DNA from: Lentisalinibacter orientalis
Lineage (GTDB): Bacteria > Pseudomonadota > Gammaproteobacteria > Steroidobacterales > Woeseiaceae
Direction: 5' to 3'
Assembly: GCF_040706535.1 (NCBI RefSeq)
Contig: NZ_JAPDRJ010000001.1
Coordinates: 496,001 to 560,000, forward strand
DNA: 64,000 nt
Shown here: positions 24,514 to 32,258 of the stretch, piece after piece
Position numbering within the stretch: the stretch's first letter is position 1
Layout: the number at the start of each line of letters is the position of its first letter
Position numbers and translations under genes: made by a program
The notes under the pieces: model-generated
The model's input: the letters and a program-made list of their open reading frames with translations, nothing else
Database searches by the model: none
Told to the model about the DNA's origin: nothing

Positions 24514-25326
24514 ATGCCCGAATTGCCCGAAGTCGAGACCACCCGACGCGGCGTGGAGCCGCACCTGGCCGGCCGGCGCATCGCCGCGCTCGACGTGCGC
24601 GACCCGCGGCTGCGCTGGCCTGTGGCGCCGGACATCGCAGCCAGGGCCGAGGGGCAGCGCATCACGGCCGTGGACCGGCGCGCCAAATACCTGCTGATCC
24701 GGCTGGAGACCGGCAGCCTGATGCTGCACCTGGGCATGTCCGGCAGCCTGCGCATCGTGCCCGCGCAGGCGCCGCTTCGCACCCACGATCACCTGGAACT
24801 GATCCTGGACGACGGCCACCGGCTGCGCTTCCACGATCCGCGGCGTTTCGGCTCGCTGCACTGGGTGCCGCACGGAGCAGAACACCCGCTACTGGCGCGG
24901 TTGGGCCCGGAGCCGCTGGAACCGACGTTCGACGGCGCCTGGCTGCGACGGGCTTTCGCCGGCAGGCGGGCCGCCGTGAAGACGGCGCTGATGGACGCCC
25001 GCGTGGTCGTCGGCGTCGGCAACATCTACGCCAGCGAGGCACTGTTCCGGGCCGGCATCCACCCGACCCGTCCCGCGGGCCGCATCTCCCGGCAGCGTCT
25101 GGACCGCCTGGCGGAGGCGGTGAAGTCGGTCCTGTCCGAGGCCATAGCCGCGGGCGGCACCACGCTCAGGGACTTCTACGGCGGCGACGGCCAGCCGGGC
25201 TATTTCCGCCAGAGCCTGTCGGTCTACGGGCGGGCCGGCGAGCCCTGCCCGGGCTGCGGCGAGCCGGTCAGGCAGCGGGTGATCGGCCAGCGCTCGAGCT
25301 ACTACTGTCCCCGCTGCCAGCGATAA
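24514..25326 (+). CDS. mutM: Formamidopyrimidine-DNA glycosylase
   Basis: 270 residues. Removes 8-oxoguanine and other oxidised purines and nicks AP sites. N-terminus PELPEVET with catalytic Pro2 and Glu3, the lysine of the H2TH region (about GVGNIYASEALFRAGIHP), and a C-terminal zinc finger CPGCGEPV...CPRCQR. Normal length. The start is fixed by the PELPEVE motif. Confidence 0.97.
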   Translation: MPELPEVETTRRGVEPHLAGRRIAALDVRDPRLRWPVAPDIAARAEGQRITAVDRRAKYLLIRLETGSLMLHLGMSGSLRIVPAQAPLRTHDHLELILDDGHRLRFHDPRRFGSLHWVPHGAEHPLLARLGPEPLEPTFDGAWLRRAFAGRRAAVKTALMDARVVVGVGNIYASEALFRAGIHPTRPAGRISRQRLDRLAEAVKSVLSEAIAAGGTTLRDFYGGDGQPGYFRQSLSVYGRAGEPCPGCGEPVRQRVIGQRSSYYCPRCQR

Positions 25327-25383
25327 CGTCGAAGCGCCGCGGCCAGAGGGCTGCGACCGGATGGACCGGAGAGCGCCGCAACT

Positions 25384-25869
25384 CTAGTCGGCGGGGCGGC
25401 GCTCGAGCAGGGCCTTCTCCACCACCGGCGAGACGAACTCGCCCACGTCGCCGCCCAGCATGGCGATCTCCCGCACCAGGCTGGAGGAGATGTAGGTGTA
25501 GCGCTCGGTGGGCGTCAGGAACACGGTCTCCACCTCGTCGGTGAGATGCCGGTTCATGTTCGCGAGCTGGAACTCGTACTCGAAGTCCGAGACGGCGCGC
25601 AGACCGCGGATGATCGCCCCCAGGTCGTGCTGGCGGGCGAAATCGATGGTGAGTCCCTCGTAACCCATCACCTCGACGCCGGGAATGTCGGCCAGGACGG
25701 CCTCCGCCAGCGCCACCCGCTCGTCCAGGTCGAACATGGGCTGCTTGCCCGGGTTGGCGGCGATGGCCACCACGATGCGGTCGAATATCCGCGACGCCCG
25801 GCGCACCAGGTCCTCGTGACCTCGGGTGACGGGATCGAAGGTCCCCGGGTACATGGCGGCGATGCTCAT
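25384..25869 (-). CDS. coaD: Phosphopantetheine adenylyltransferase
   Basis: 161 residues. Penultimate step of coenzyme A synthesis. Nucleotidyltransferase motif TFDPVTRGHEDL near the N-terminus, GLRAVSDFEYEFQLANMNR, and YTYISSSLVREIAMLGGDV. Start ATG 25869 overlaps the rsmD stop (ATGA), so the two genes are translationally coupled. Confidence 0.97.
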   Translation of the reverse strand: MSIAAMYPGTFDPVTRGHEDLVRRASRIFDRIVVAIAANPGKQPMFDLDERVALAEAVLADIPGVEVMGYEGLTIDFARQHDLGAIIRGLRAVSDFEYEFQLANMNRHLTDEVETVFLTPTERYTYISSSLVREIAMLGGDVGEFVSPVVEKALLERRPAD

Positions 25870-26471
25870 AGCGCTCCCCCAGTCGGCTCGGTCCTGCCGA
25901 GCAGCACGAATCTCACGTTGCCGGCGGTCTTCTCCCGCCGGGTCTCGAGGCCCGGCGGCAGCCGGGGCGGCGAGCGGCGGTCGTGCTCCAGGTAAACCTG
26001 AGCGTCATCGGCCAGCCAGCCGCGGCCTGCGAGGAGTGTACACAATTCGTCGAGCCGGCCGTGACCGTAGGGCGGGTCGAGGAACACGACATCGAATGGC
26101 TCCGGTTCGCCGCCGGCCAGGAGGCGGTAGGCATCCGCGGCGAGCACCCGGCCGCCGCCAGCGCCCAGCGTCTCGAGGCTCCTCTCGATGGCGCGGGCGA
26201 GGCGGCGGTCGCGCTCGACAAACAGGGCGGAGGCAGCGCCCCGGGACAGGGCCTCGATGCCCAGGATACCGGTGCCGGCGAACAGATCCGCCACCCGGCT
26301 GCCGGCTAGTTGCGGCCGCAGCCAGTTGAACAGCGTTTCGCGGATGCGGTCGGTGGTGGGCCTGAGTCCTTCAGCCTCGGCGACGGGCAGGCGGCGGCCG
26401 CGCCAGCGCCCGCCGATGATGCGGACGCTGCCGGGCGGGCGCCGGGTGCCACGCTCAGGCCGCCGCGCCAT
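25866..26471 (-). CDS. rsmD: 16S rRNA (guanine(966)-N2)-methyltransferase
   Basis: 201 residues. Motif I ADLFAGTGILGIEALSRGA, catalytic motif IV FLDPPYGHG, and the family N-terminus VRIIGGRWRGRRLPV...TDRIRETLFNWL. Methylates G966 of 16S rRNA. Operon with coaD and divergent from ftsY, the standard arrangement. Confidence 0.95.
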   Translation of the reverse strand: MARRPERGTRRPPGSVRIIGGRWRGRRLPVAEAEGLRPTTDRIRETLFNWLRPQLAGSRVADLFAGTGILGIEALSRGAASALFVERDRRLARAIERSLETLGAGGGRVLAADAYRLLAGGEPEPFDVVFLDPPYGHGRLDELCTLLAGRGWLADDAQVYLEHDRRSPPRLPPGLETRREKTAGNVRFVLLGRTEPTGGAL

Positions 26472-26603
26472 TATCGTCCAGTACCGCGATCATCCCGCCC
26501 GCTGCGGGGCATCCGGAGATGGGGGTGTGCTGCTAAGATGTCGCGCTCCGGGCCGGGGTCCGCGGACAGCATACCGCGGCGGCACGCACTGACAACGAGG
26601 CAC

Positions 26604-27566
26604 ATGAAAGACGCTGCAGACAAGGCCGGGCGCAAGGGCTTCTTCAAGCGGCTGCGGGAGCGGCTGAACCGGGGCGACTCCTGGCTCACCTACGACCTCG
26701 CGAACCTGTTTCCGGGCGGCAAAATCGACGAGGACGCGCTGGAGGAACTCGAGACCCGGCTGGTGATGGCCGACGTGGGCGTCGAGACCAGCATGGAGAT
26801 CATCGAGTCCCTGCGGAAGAAGCTCGCCCGCAAGGAGTTGAAGGACCTCGAGGCGCTGCTGCGCGGCCTGCGCGACGCCATGCTGGACATACTGCGCCCG
26901 GTGGAGGCGCCGCTGGAGGTGCCGGACGCGCCGCGTCCGTGGGTGCTGCTGATGGTCGGCGTGAACGGCGCCGGCAAGACGACCAGCATCGGCAAGATCG
27001 CGAAGCGTCTCGGCGACCAGGGCCTGACCGTGATGCTGGCGGCGGGCGATACCTTCCGGGCCGCCGCCGTCGAGCAGCTGCAGGCCTGGGGCGAGCGCAA
27101 CGGCGTGCCGGTGGTGGCGCAGCAGACCGGCGCGGACCCGGCGGCCGTGGCCTGGGACGCCTGGGCGGCGGCGAAGGCCCGCGGCACCGATGTGCTGATT
27201 GCCGATACCGCCGGCCGGCTGCAGAGCCAGGGCGGCCTCATGGACGAGCTCGGCAAGATCGCCCGGGTGCTGGGCCGCCAGGACGAGACCGCGCCCCACG
27301 AGGTGATGCTGGTGCTGGACGCCGGACTCGGCCAGAACGCGCTGTCCCAGGCGGAGAAATTCAGCGCCGCCGTAAAGGTCACGGGGATCACGGTCACCAA
27401 GCTCGACGGCAGTGCCAAGGGCGGCGTGGTACTCGGCATCGCCAACCGCCTGGGTATCCCCATCCGCTACATCGGCGTCGGCGAGGGTGTGGACGACCTG
27501 CAGCCCTTCGACGCCGAGGAGTTCGTGGACGCCCTGCTGGACCTGGGAGGCGGCGCGGCGCGGTGA
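26604..27566 (+). CDS. ftsY: Signal recognition particle receptor FtsY
   Basis: 320 residues. SRP-GTPase that docks ribosome-nascent chains at the membrane. N domain about 25-105; G domain with VNGAGKTT (120-127), the DTFRAAA motif (149-155), DTAGRLQ (201-207) and TKLDG (265-269). It lacks the long acidic A domain of E. coli FtsY and begins with a basic amphipathic segment (KGFFKRLRERLNRG), a form seen in many lineages. Where most FtsY have DATTGQNA, this one reads DAGLGQNA (239-246). First gene of ftsYEX; start ATG 26604. Confidence 0.97.
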   Translation: MKDAADKAGRKGFFKRLRERLNRGDSWLTYDLANLFPGGKIDEDALEELETRLVMADVGVETSMEIIESLRKKLARKELKDLEALLRGLRDAMLDILRPVEAPLEVPDAPRPWVLLMVGVNGAGKTTSIGKIAKRLGDQGLTVMLAAGDTFRAAAVEQLQAWGERNGVPVVAQQTGADPAAVAWDAWAAAKARGTDVLIADTAGRLQSQGGLMDELGKIARVLGRQDETAPHEVMLVLDAGLGQNALSQAEKFSAAVKVTGITVTKLDGSAKGGVVLGIANRLGIPIRYIGVGEGVDDLQPFDAEEFVDALLDLGGGAAR

Positions 27567-28282
27567 TTCACCTGGAGAACATCACCAAGCGCTACGCCGG
27601 CCACGATGCGCTGCAGCGCCTCACGCTGGACGTGGACGCCGGGGAGATGGTCTTCGTCACCGGGCATTCCGGCGCGGGCAAGAGCACGCTGCTGAAGCTG
27701 ATCGCGCTGATCGAGCGGCCCACGCGGGGCCGCATCGTGGTCAACAACCAGGATCTCGCCAGGGTCGGCCGCCGCCGCATCCCCCGCTACCGCCGCGACA
27801 TCGGCATGGTGTTCCAGGACCACAAGCTGCTGTTCGACCGCAACGTGTTCGAGAACGTGGCGCTGCCCCTGATCATCACCGGAACGGGCAAGCGCGAGAT
27901 CGGCCGCCGGGTACGCGCCGCGCTGGATCAGGTGGGCCTGCTGCGCCGCGAGAAGCAGATGCCCGAGACCCTGTCCAGCGGCGAGCAGCAGCGGGTGGGC
28001 ATCGCCCGGGCCATCGTGGGCCGCCCCACGCTGCTGATCGCCGACGAGCCCACCGGCAACCTGGATCCGGAGCTCTCGCTGGAGATCATGCGCCTGTTCG
28101 AGCGCTTCAACGACATCGGCGTGACGCTGATGATCGCCTCCCACGACCTGCACCTGATCGGCGGCATGGGCCACCGCCGCATCGTGCTGGACAACGGCAT
28201 GCTGGCAGGGGAGACCGGCGACGAGGAGCCGGACGGTCCGGTCTGGCTCAGGGAGACGCGGGGCGATGACGGCAACGGCTGA
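27563..28282 (+). CDS. ftsE: Cell division ATP-binding protein FtsE
   Basis: 239 residues. ABC ATPase: Walker A GHSGAGKST, signature LSSGEQQRVGIARA, Walker B LLIADEPTGNLD and H-loop ASHDLHLI. With FtsX it regulates peptidoglycan hydrolases at the septum. Starts with GTG whose GTGA overlaps the ftsY stop; overlaps ftsX by 17 bp, so the three genes form a tight operon. Confidence 0.97.
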   Translation: MIHLENITKRYAGHDALQRLTLDVDAGEMVFVTGHSGAGKSTLLKLIALIERPTRGRIVVNNQDLARVGRRRIPRYRRDIGMVFQDHKLLFDRNVFENVALPLIITGTGKREIGRRVRAALDQVGLLRREKQMPETLSSGEQQRVGIARAIVGRPTLLIADEPTGNLDPELSLEIMRLFERFNDIGVTLMIASHDLHLIGGMGHRRIVLDNGMLAGETGDEEPDGPVWLRETRGDDGNG

Positions 28283-29210
28283 ACGGCGCACCGGCGGTCC
28301 CGGCGCGTGGCTGTCCCGCCACGGGGAGACGGCGGTGGCCGCCCTGGGCCGGCTGGCCGCACAACCCCTGTCCACGCTACTGACCGTGCTGGTTATCGCC
28401 ATCACGCTGGCGCTGCCCGCCGGGCTGCACCTGGGCGTAAAGAACGCCGCGCAGCTCTCGGGAGGCTGGGAGAGTGCGGTGGACTTCTCGGTGTACCTCG
28501 ACCTCGGCATCAGCGAGGAGGATGCGCGCCGGCTCGCCGGCATTATCGAGAGCCGTGCCGACGTGGAACGGGTGGAGTTCATCAGCGCCGCCGAGGCACT
28601 GGCGGATTTCAAGACGGGATCCGGTTTCGGCGACGCGCTGGATGCGCTGGACGACAACCCGCTGCCGCACACGCTGGTGGTGCGCCCCGCCGTCGCGGGC
28701 AACGACTCGCTCATCGAGTTGCTGCGCGAGGAGCTCACCAACCTGCCCGAGACCGACCTGGTGCAGCTCGACACCGCCTGGGTGCAGCGCTTCAACGCGA
28801 CGCTGGACCTGATCCGCCGGGTGATCCTGATCACCGCGCTGCTGCTGGGCGCGGCGGTGATCATCGTCATCGGCAATACGATCCGGCTGGACATCCAGAA
28901 CCGCCGGGACGAGATCGTGGTGACCAAGCTGATCGGCGCGAGCGCCGGCTTCATCCGCCGGCCGTTCCTCTACTCGGGCCTCTGGTACGGCATCGGCGGG
29001 GGACTGCTGGCGCTGGCCCTGGTGGCCGTCTCGCTGTGGCTGACCTCGGACGGAGTCGCCCGGCTGGCCGGCCTGTACGGCAGCGGTTTCCGGCTGAGCG
29101 GACTGGACTGGCGTGAGAGCCTGACCGTGCTCGGCACGGGGGCGTTTCTGGGCTGGTTCGGCTCCTGGTTCGCCGCCGCCCGTCACATGCGGCGCATCGA
29201 ACCGCGCTGA
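28266..29210 (+). CDS. ftsX: Cell division protein FtsX
   Basis: 314 residues. Four membrane segments with a large periplasmic loop after the first (about residues 60-170, containing VDFSVYLDLGISEEDARRLAG) and the FtsX permease region with NTIRLDIQNRRDEIVVTKLIGAS. Partner of FtsE. Its 3' end overlaps the convergent TetR gene by 28 bp. Confidence 0.95.
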   Translation: MTATAERRTGGPGAWLSRHGETAVAALGRLAAQPLSTLLTVLVIAITLALPAGLHLGVKNAAQLSGGWESAVDFSVYLDLGISEEDARRLAGIIESRADVERVEFISAAEALADFKTGSGFGDALDALDDNPLPHTLVVRPAVAGNDSLIELLREELTNLPETDLVQLDTAWVQRFNATLDLIRRVILITALLLGAAVIIVIGNTIRLDIQNRRDEIVVTKLIGASAGFIRRPFLYSGLWYGIGGGLLALALVAVSLWLTSDGVARLAGLYGSGFRLSGLDWRESLTVLGTGAFLGWFGSWFAAARHMRRIEPR

Positions 29211-29800
29211 TCGGCGGAGGCGGCCAGCGCGGCGAGCACCGTGCGCACGATGCCCTCCACCGCGTCGCGGGAGGGACGGCCCCGGCAGATCACGCGGATG
29301 CCCCACAGGTTGTTCACCAGGAATGCGGCGGTGGCATCGGCGTCGAGCCCGGGGTCCAGCTCGCCGGTCTCGCTCGCGCGCCGCAGCGCCCGGCCGAACA
29401 GCGACTCGATGCGGCGCAGCCCGCCCGCGAGCTCGCCCTGCACGTCGGGGTCGTGGTGGGAATACTCGAGCATCGCGTTCACCATCAGGCAGCCGCGGTG
29501 CCTCGGGTCGTCGAGGGTCTCGTCGACCAGTGCCAGAAAGAACTGCCGTATCGCCTCGAGCGGAGAGTCGGCCTCGCGCAGGGACTCGCGGAGGCGCTCG
29601 GCGGAGTCCGCCTGGTAGGCCCTCAGTACTTCCAGGAACACGCCCTTCTTGCTGCCGAACGCGGCATACAGACTGCCCGGCTTGAGCCCGGTGGCCTGGA
29701 CCAGGTCGCTGACGGAGGTGCCCCGGTAGCCGCGCTGCCAGAAAACCTCCGTGGCCCGCCCGATGACCTCGGCCCGGTCGAAAGATGGTGGTCGTGGCAT
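29183..29800 (-). CDS. TetR/AcrR family repressor
   Basis: 205 residues. N-terminal helix-turn-helix typical of TetR (AEVIGRATEVFWQRGYRGTSVSDLVQATGLKPGSLYAAFGSKKGVF, split across residues 10-55) and a helical ligand domain with the RGCLMVNAMLEYSHHD block often found in repressors that sense electrophiles or toxic small molecules. It is divergent from rpoH; a 16-bp palindrome 48 bp from its start (29848-29863) is a candidate operator. Its own start is ATG 29800. Confidence 0.85.
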   Translation of the reverse strand: MPRPPSFDRAEVIGRATEVFWQRGYRGTSVSDLVQATGLKPGSLYAAFGSKKGVFLEVLRAYQADSAERLRESLREADSPLEAIRQFFLALVDETLDDPRHRGCLMVNAMLEYSHHDPDVQGELAGGLRRIESLFGRALRRASETGELDPGLDADATAAFLVNNLWGIRVICRGRPSRDAVEGIVRTVLAALAASADQRGSMRRM

Positions 29801-29847
29801 GGTCTCCCGCCCTTAAAACTCCCGTGCAGTCATGATGTTACCTATTC

Positions 29848-29863
29848 TTGAATAAATATTCAA
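29848..29863. promoter_or_regulatory. Palindromic operator candidate (TetR site)
   Basis: TTGAATA-AA-TATTCAA is a perfect inverted repeat with 7-bp arms and a 2-bp centre. It covers the -35 box of the rpoH promoter and lies 48 bp from the divergent TetR start. Assignment to that TetR protein is inference. Confidence 0.55.
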
Positions 29864-29877
29864 TAATGTGCTATAAT
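29848..29877 (+). promoter_or_regulatory. Sigma-70 promoter upstream of rpoH
   Basis: TTGAAT (29848-29853), an 18-bp spacer and consensus TATAAT (29872-29877) in a strikingly AT-rich patch. The predicted start near 29884 gives a leader of about 170 nt that contains several GC-rich stem-loops and the CIRCE element. Confidence 0.75.
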
Positions 29878-29985
29878 TTTGGCTGTGAGATGGCGCCGGC
29901 GGGCACGGGAATGTGTCCCGCCGCATCCGGCGGCCGGAGGGAGGCGAATATCCCGTCCGGCAAACCGGGATCGGGCGCCAGTGGT

Positions 29986-30012
29986 TTAGCACTCTGAAGA
30001 TGTGAGTGCTAA
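29986..30012. promoter_or_regulatory. CIRCE element (HrcA operator) in the rpoH leader
   Basis: TTAGCACTC (29986-29994), nine bases, GAGTGCTAA (30004-30012): an exact match to the CIRCE consensus TTAGCACTC-N9-GAGTGCTAA bound by the heat-shock repressor HrcA. It ends 43 bp before the rpoH ATG. No hrcA gene is in the window. Confidence 0.93.
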
Positions 30013-30055
30013 GATTTTGAATGCAAGTCCTGACCGGGAAGGTAGGAAAAAGGAA

Positions 30056-30913
30056 ATGACGACAGCTTTGGCTCGCAGAGAACAGGAAATGATGCTCGCC
30101 GGACCGGTGGGCAGCCTCGACGCCTACATCCAGGCGGTGGGGTCCGTGCCTGTGCTCAGCAAGGAGGACGAGCAGGCCCTCGCGCGCCGTTTCCGGGACG
30201 AGGAAGACCTGGACGCCGCCCGCTCGCTGGTGCTCGCGCACCTGCGCTTCGTGGTGCATATCGCGAAGGGCTACATGGGCTACGGCCTGGCGCTGAACGA
30301 CCTGATCCAGGAGGGCAACGTGGGCCTGATGAAGGCCGTGAAGCGCTTCGACCCCGACGTGGGCGTGCGCCTCGTATCGTTCGCCGTGCACTGGATCCGT
30401 GCCGAGATCCACGAGTTCGTGCTGCGCAACTGGCGCGTGGTCAAGGTGGCCACCACCAAGGCCCAGCGCAAGCTGTTCTTCAATCTGCGCCGCTCCAAGA
30501 AGAACCTCGCCTGGCTGTCGCCGGAGGAGACCGAAGCGGTGGCCGAGGACCTGGGCGTCAGCACCGCCGAGGTCACCGAGATGGAGAAACGGCTGGCCGC
30601 CCGCGACAGCACGTTCGACCTCCCGGTGGACGACGAGGAGGCCTACACGCCCGCCCACTATCTGCCGAGCCCGGATGCCGATCCGGCGGTGCTGGTGGAA
30701 GGCGAGGACTGGGAGCAGGAGACTTCCGGACGCCTCGTGGAGGCGCTGAACGCGCTCGACGAGCGCAGCCGGCACATCCTCGAGAGCCGCTGGCTCAGCG
30801 AGGAGAAGATGACCCTGCAGGATCTCGCGGATCACTACGGCGTGTCCGCCGAGCGCATCCGTCAGATCGAGAGCGCAGCCATCAAGAAGCTGAAGGCACG
30901 CATGGGCGTCTGA
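30056..30913 (+). CDS. rpoH: RNA polymerase heat-shock sigma factor sigma-32
   Basis: 285 residues. Directs RNA polymerase to heat-shock promoters. Region 2 (DLIQEGNVGLMKAVKRFDP, VRLVSFAVHWIRAEIHEF), the RpoH box QRKLFFNLR (137-145), and region 4 (LQDLADHYGVSAERIRQIESAAIKKLK). The ATG at 30056 follows AGGAAAAAGGAA and gives family length; a GTG at 30002 in frame lies inside the CIRCE element and is rejected. It follows ftsYEX at the expected position, separated only by the convergent TetR gene. The leader suggests dual control by HrcA and by a site overlapping the -35 box. Confidence 0.96.
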   Translation: MTTALARREQEMMLAGPVGSLDAYIQAVGSVPVLSKEDEQALARRFRDEEDLDAARSLVLAHLRFVVHIAKGYMGYGLALNDLIQEGNVGLMKAVKRFDPDVGVRLVSFAVHWIRAEIHEFVLRNWRVVKVATTKAQRKLFFNLRRSKKNLAWLSPEETEAVAEDLGVSTAEVTEMEKRLAARDSTFDLPVDDEEAYTPAHYLPSPDADPAVLVEGEDWEQETSGRLVEALNALDERSRHILESRWLSEEKMTLQDLADHYGVSAERIRQIESAAIKKLKARMGV

Positions 30914-30950
30914 GAAACGGCCGGCTGGCCCGGCGACTTCGGAAGATCAG

Positions 30951-30979
30951 AAAAAACGGCGCCTGCGGGCGCCGTTTTT
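30951..30979. terminator. Bidirectional terminator after rpoH
   Basis: Six As, CGGCGCC (30957-30963) pairing with GGCGCCG (30968-30974) over a 4-nt loop, then five Ts. It serves rpoH and the convergent DUF3465 gene. Confidence 0.88.
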
Positions 30980-31009
30980 CGTTGGCGTGGGCAGCCTGTC
31001 AGCCGGCGA

Positions 31010-31369
31010 CTAGCAATAGCGACGGCGCCGGTATTCCACCCAGCCGCCCTCCTCCAGGCCGCGGGGATCGCGGTGGGTCCAGTGCACGGTGCCGCCCAGG
31101 TCGTTCCACTCGTAGAGGCCGCGGAAACCGATCCGGTCGGCCATGCCCAGCGGCACCCGCGGGGCCACCTCGAGGTTATGCGCAATCAGCAGCGACTGGC
31201 CGGCAGGCGTCCTCACCACGAAGCGCTGGTGGGGGCCGTGCTCGTCGTCGTCACCGAGGAGGCGCACCACCCGGCCGCTGCCCTCCACCCATTCGTCGTG
31301 CGTCCGCTTGTCGAAAGGCCGGTCGGGCTCCGCGCCCGACCGGCCCTTCTTCCGTCGTCTCGCGGGCAC
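31010..31369 (-). CDS. DUF3465 domain protein
   Basis: 119 residues. Core GRVVRLLGDDDEHGPHQRFVV, LLIAHNLEVAPRVPL, and EWNDLGGTVHWTHRDPRGLEEGGWVEY match DUF3465, a small family of unknown function related in sequence pattern to OB-fold nucleic-acid-binding-like modules. Most members have a signal peptide; this one starts with a basic stretch (PARRRKKGRSGAEP) and has none. The GTG start lies 4 bp after the OmpA-type gene, so they form an operon. Confidence 0.7.
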   Translation of the reverse strand: MPARRRKKGRSGAEPDRPFDKRTHDEWVEGSGRVVRLLGDDDEHGPHQRFVVRTPAGQSLLIAHNLEVAPRVPLGMADRIGFRGLYEWNDLGGTVHWTHRDPRGLEEGGWVEYRRRRYC

Positions 31370-31373
31370 GCCG

Positions 31374-32048
31374 TCAGGCGGTGACGGGCACCAGCGTCAG
31401 CTCCACCCGGCGGTTGGCCTGGCGGCCTTCCGGCGTCGAGTTGTCCGCGACCGGCCGGCTCTCGCCCATACCCACCGTGATGATGCGCTGATTCATCACG
31501 CCCTGGGACTGGAGGAAGCGCGCCACCGACGCGGCCCGCCGCTCGGACAGGCGCTGGTTGTACTCGTCGGTGCCCGTGCTGTCCGTGTGGCCGGCGACTT
31601 CCACCACCGTCTGCTCGTACTTGTCGAGGACCTTGGCGACGGAGTTCAGCACGTCGAAGAACGCGGGGTTCAGATCCGCGCTGTCGGTGGCGAAGGTCAC
31701 GTTACCGGGCATGTTGAGCGTGATGTTCTCGCCCATGCGGGTGACGCTCACGCCCGTGCCTTCGAGTTCGGCGCGCAGTTCCGCCTCCTGGCGGTCCATG
31801 TAATAGCCGACGGAGCCGCCCGCCAGCGCGCCGATGCCGGCGCCGATCAGCGCGCGCTGACGGCGCTCCACGGCATCGTCGCCGGAGATGAGGCCGATGA
31901 CCGCGCCGGCCGCCGCACCGATGGCCGCGCCCTTGGTGGCGCTGGCCGTCTTCTCCTCGCGGGTGTAGGGGTCGAGCGTGGTGCAGGCGCCCAGCGTGAA
32001 GGTCGTCATCGTGACGGCGGCGAGCACCAGCAGTTTCCTGGATTCCAT
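31374..32048 (-). CDS. OmpA-family lipoprotein with glycine zipper
   Basis: 224 residues. Lipoprotein signal with LGAC lipobox (Cys22), a glycine-zipper region (GAAIGAAAGAVIGLISG, GALIGAGIGALAGGSVGYY), then an OmpA C-terminal peptidoglycan-binding domain: FATDSADLNPAFFDVLNSVA, VAGHTDSTGTDEYNQRLSERRA, VGMGESRPVADNSTPEGRQANRRVEL. Probably anchors the outer membrane to peptidoglycan. The ATG at 32048 has GAGAGGT six bases upstream. Confidence 0.88.
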   Translation of the reverse strand: MESRKLLVLAAVTMTTFTLGACTTLDPYTREEKTASATKGAAIGAAAGAVIGLISGDDAVERRQRALIGAGIGALAGGSVGYYMDRQEAELRAELEGTGVSVTRMGENITLNMPGNVTFATDSADLNPAFFDVLNSVAKVLDKYEQTVVEVAGHTDSTGTDEYNQRLSERRAASVARFLQSQGVMNQRIITVGMGESRPVADNSTPEGRQANRRVELTLVPVTA

Positions 32049-32165
32049 GGTTGACCTCTCTTTGGTTGTCCTCTTTGACTGTCCTGTTCGACTGCCCGGG
32101 AATGCGATCCCCCGGCCCGGAGCCATCTCCGGCGGACAGAGATTTCCGACAGTTCCATAGTATAC

Positions 32166-32182
32166 GCGTTCAACCTGAACGC
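32166..32182. promoter_or_regulatory. 17-bp inverted repeat in divergent region
   Basis: GCGTTCA-ACC-TGAACGC, perfect 7-bp arms, between the divergent OmpA-type and DUF962 genes. A possible operator; the regulator is unknown. Confidence 0.4.
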
Positions 32183-32258
32183 CGGATTAACGCCGCGCGC
32201 CGTGCCCGCACTCTGTGCGCCGGCCGCCATGTAGAATGCGCGGCAGGAGGAGACGCCC

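Noticed and set aside
30002..30055. GTG-initiated 18-residue extension of RpoH
   Set aside because: It begins inside the CIRCE arm region and lacks a ribosome site; the ATG at 30056 follows AGGAAAAAGGAA and gives normal sigma-32 length.
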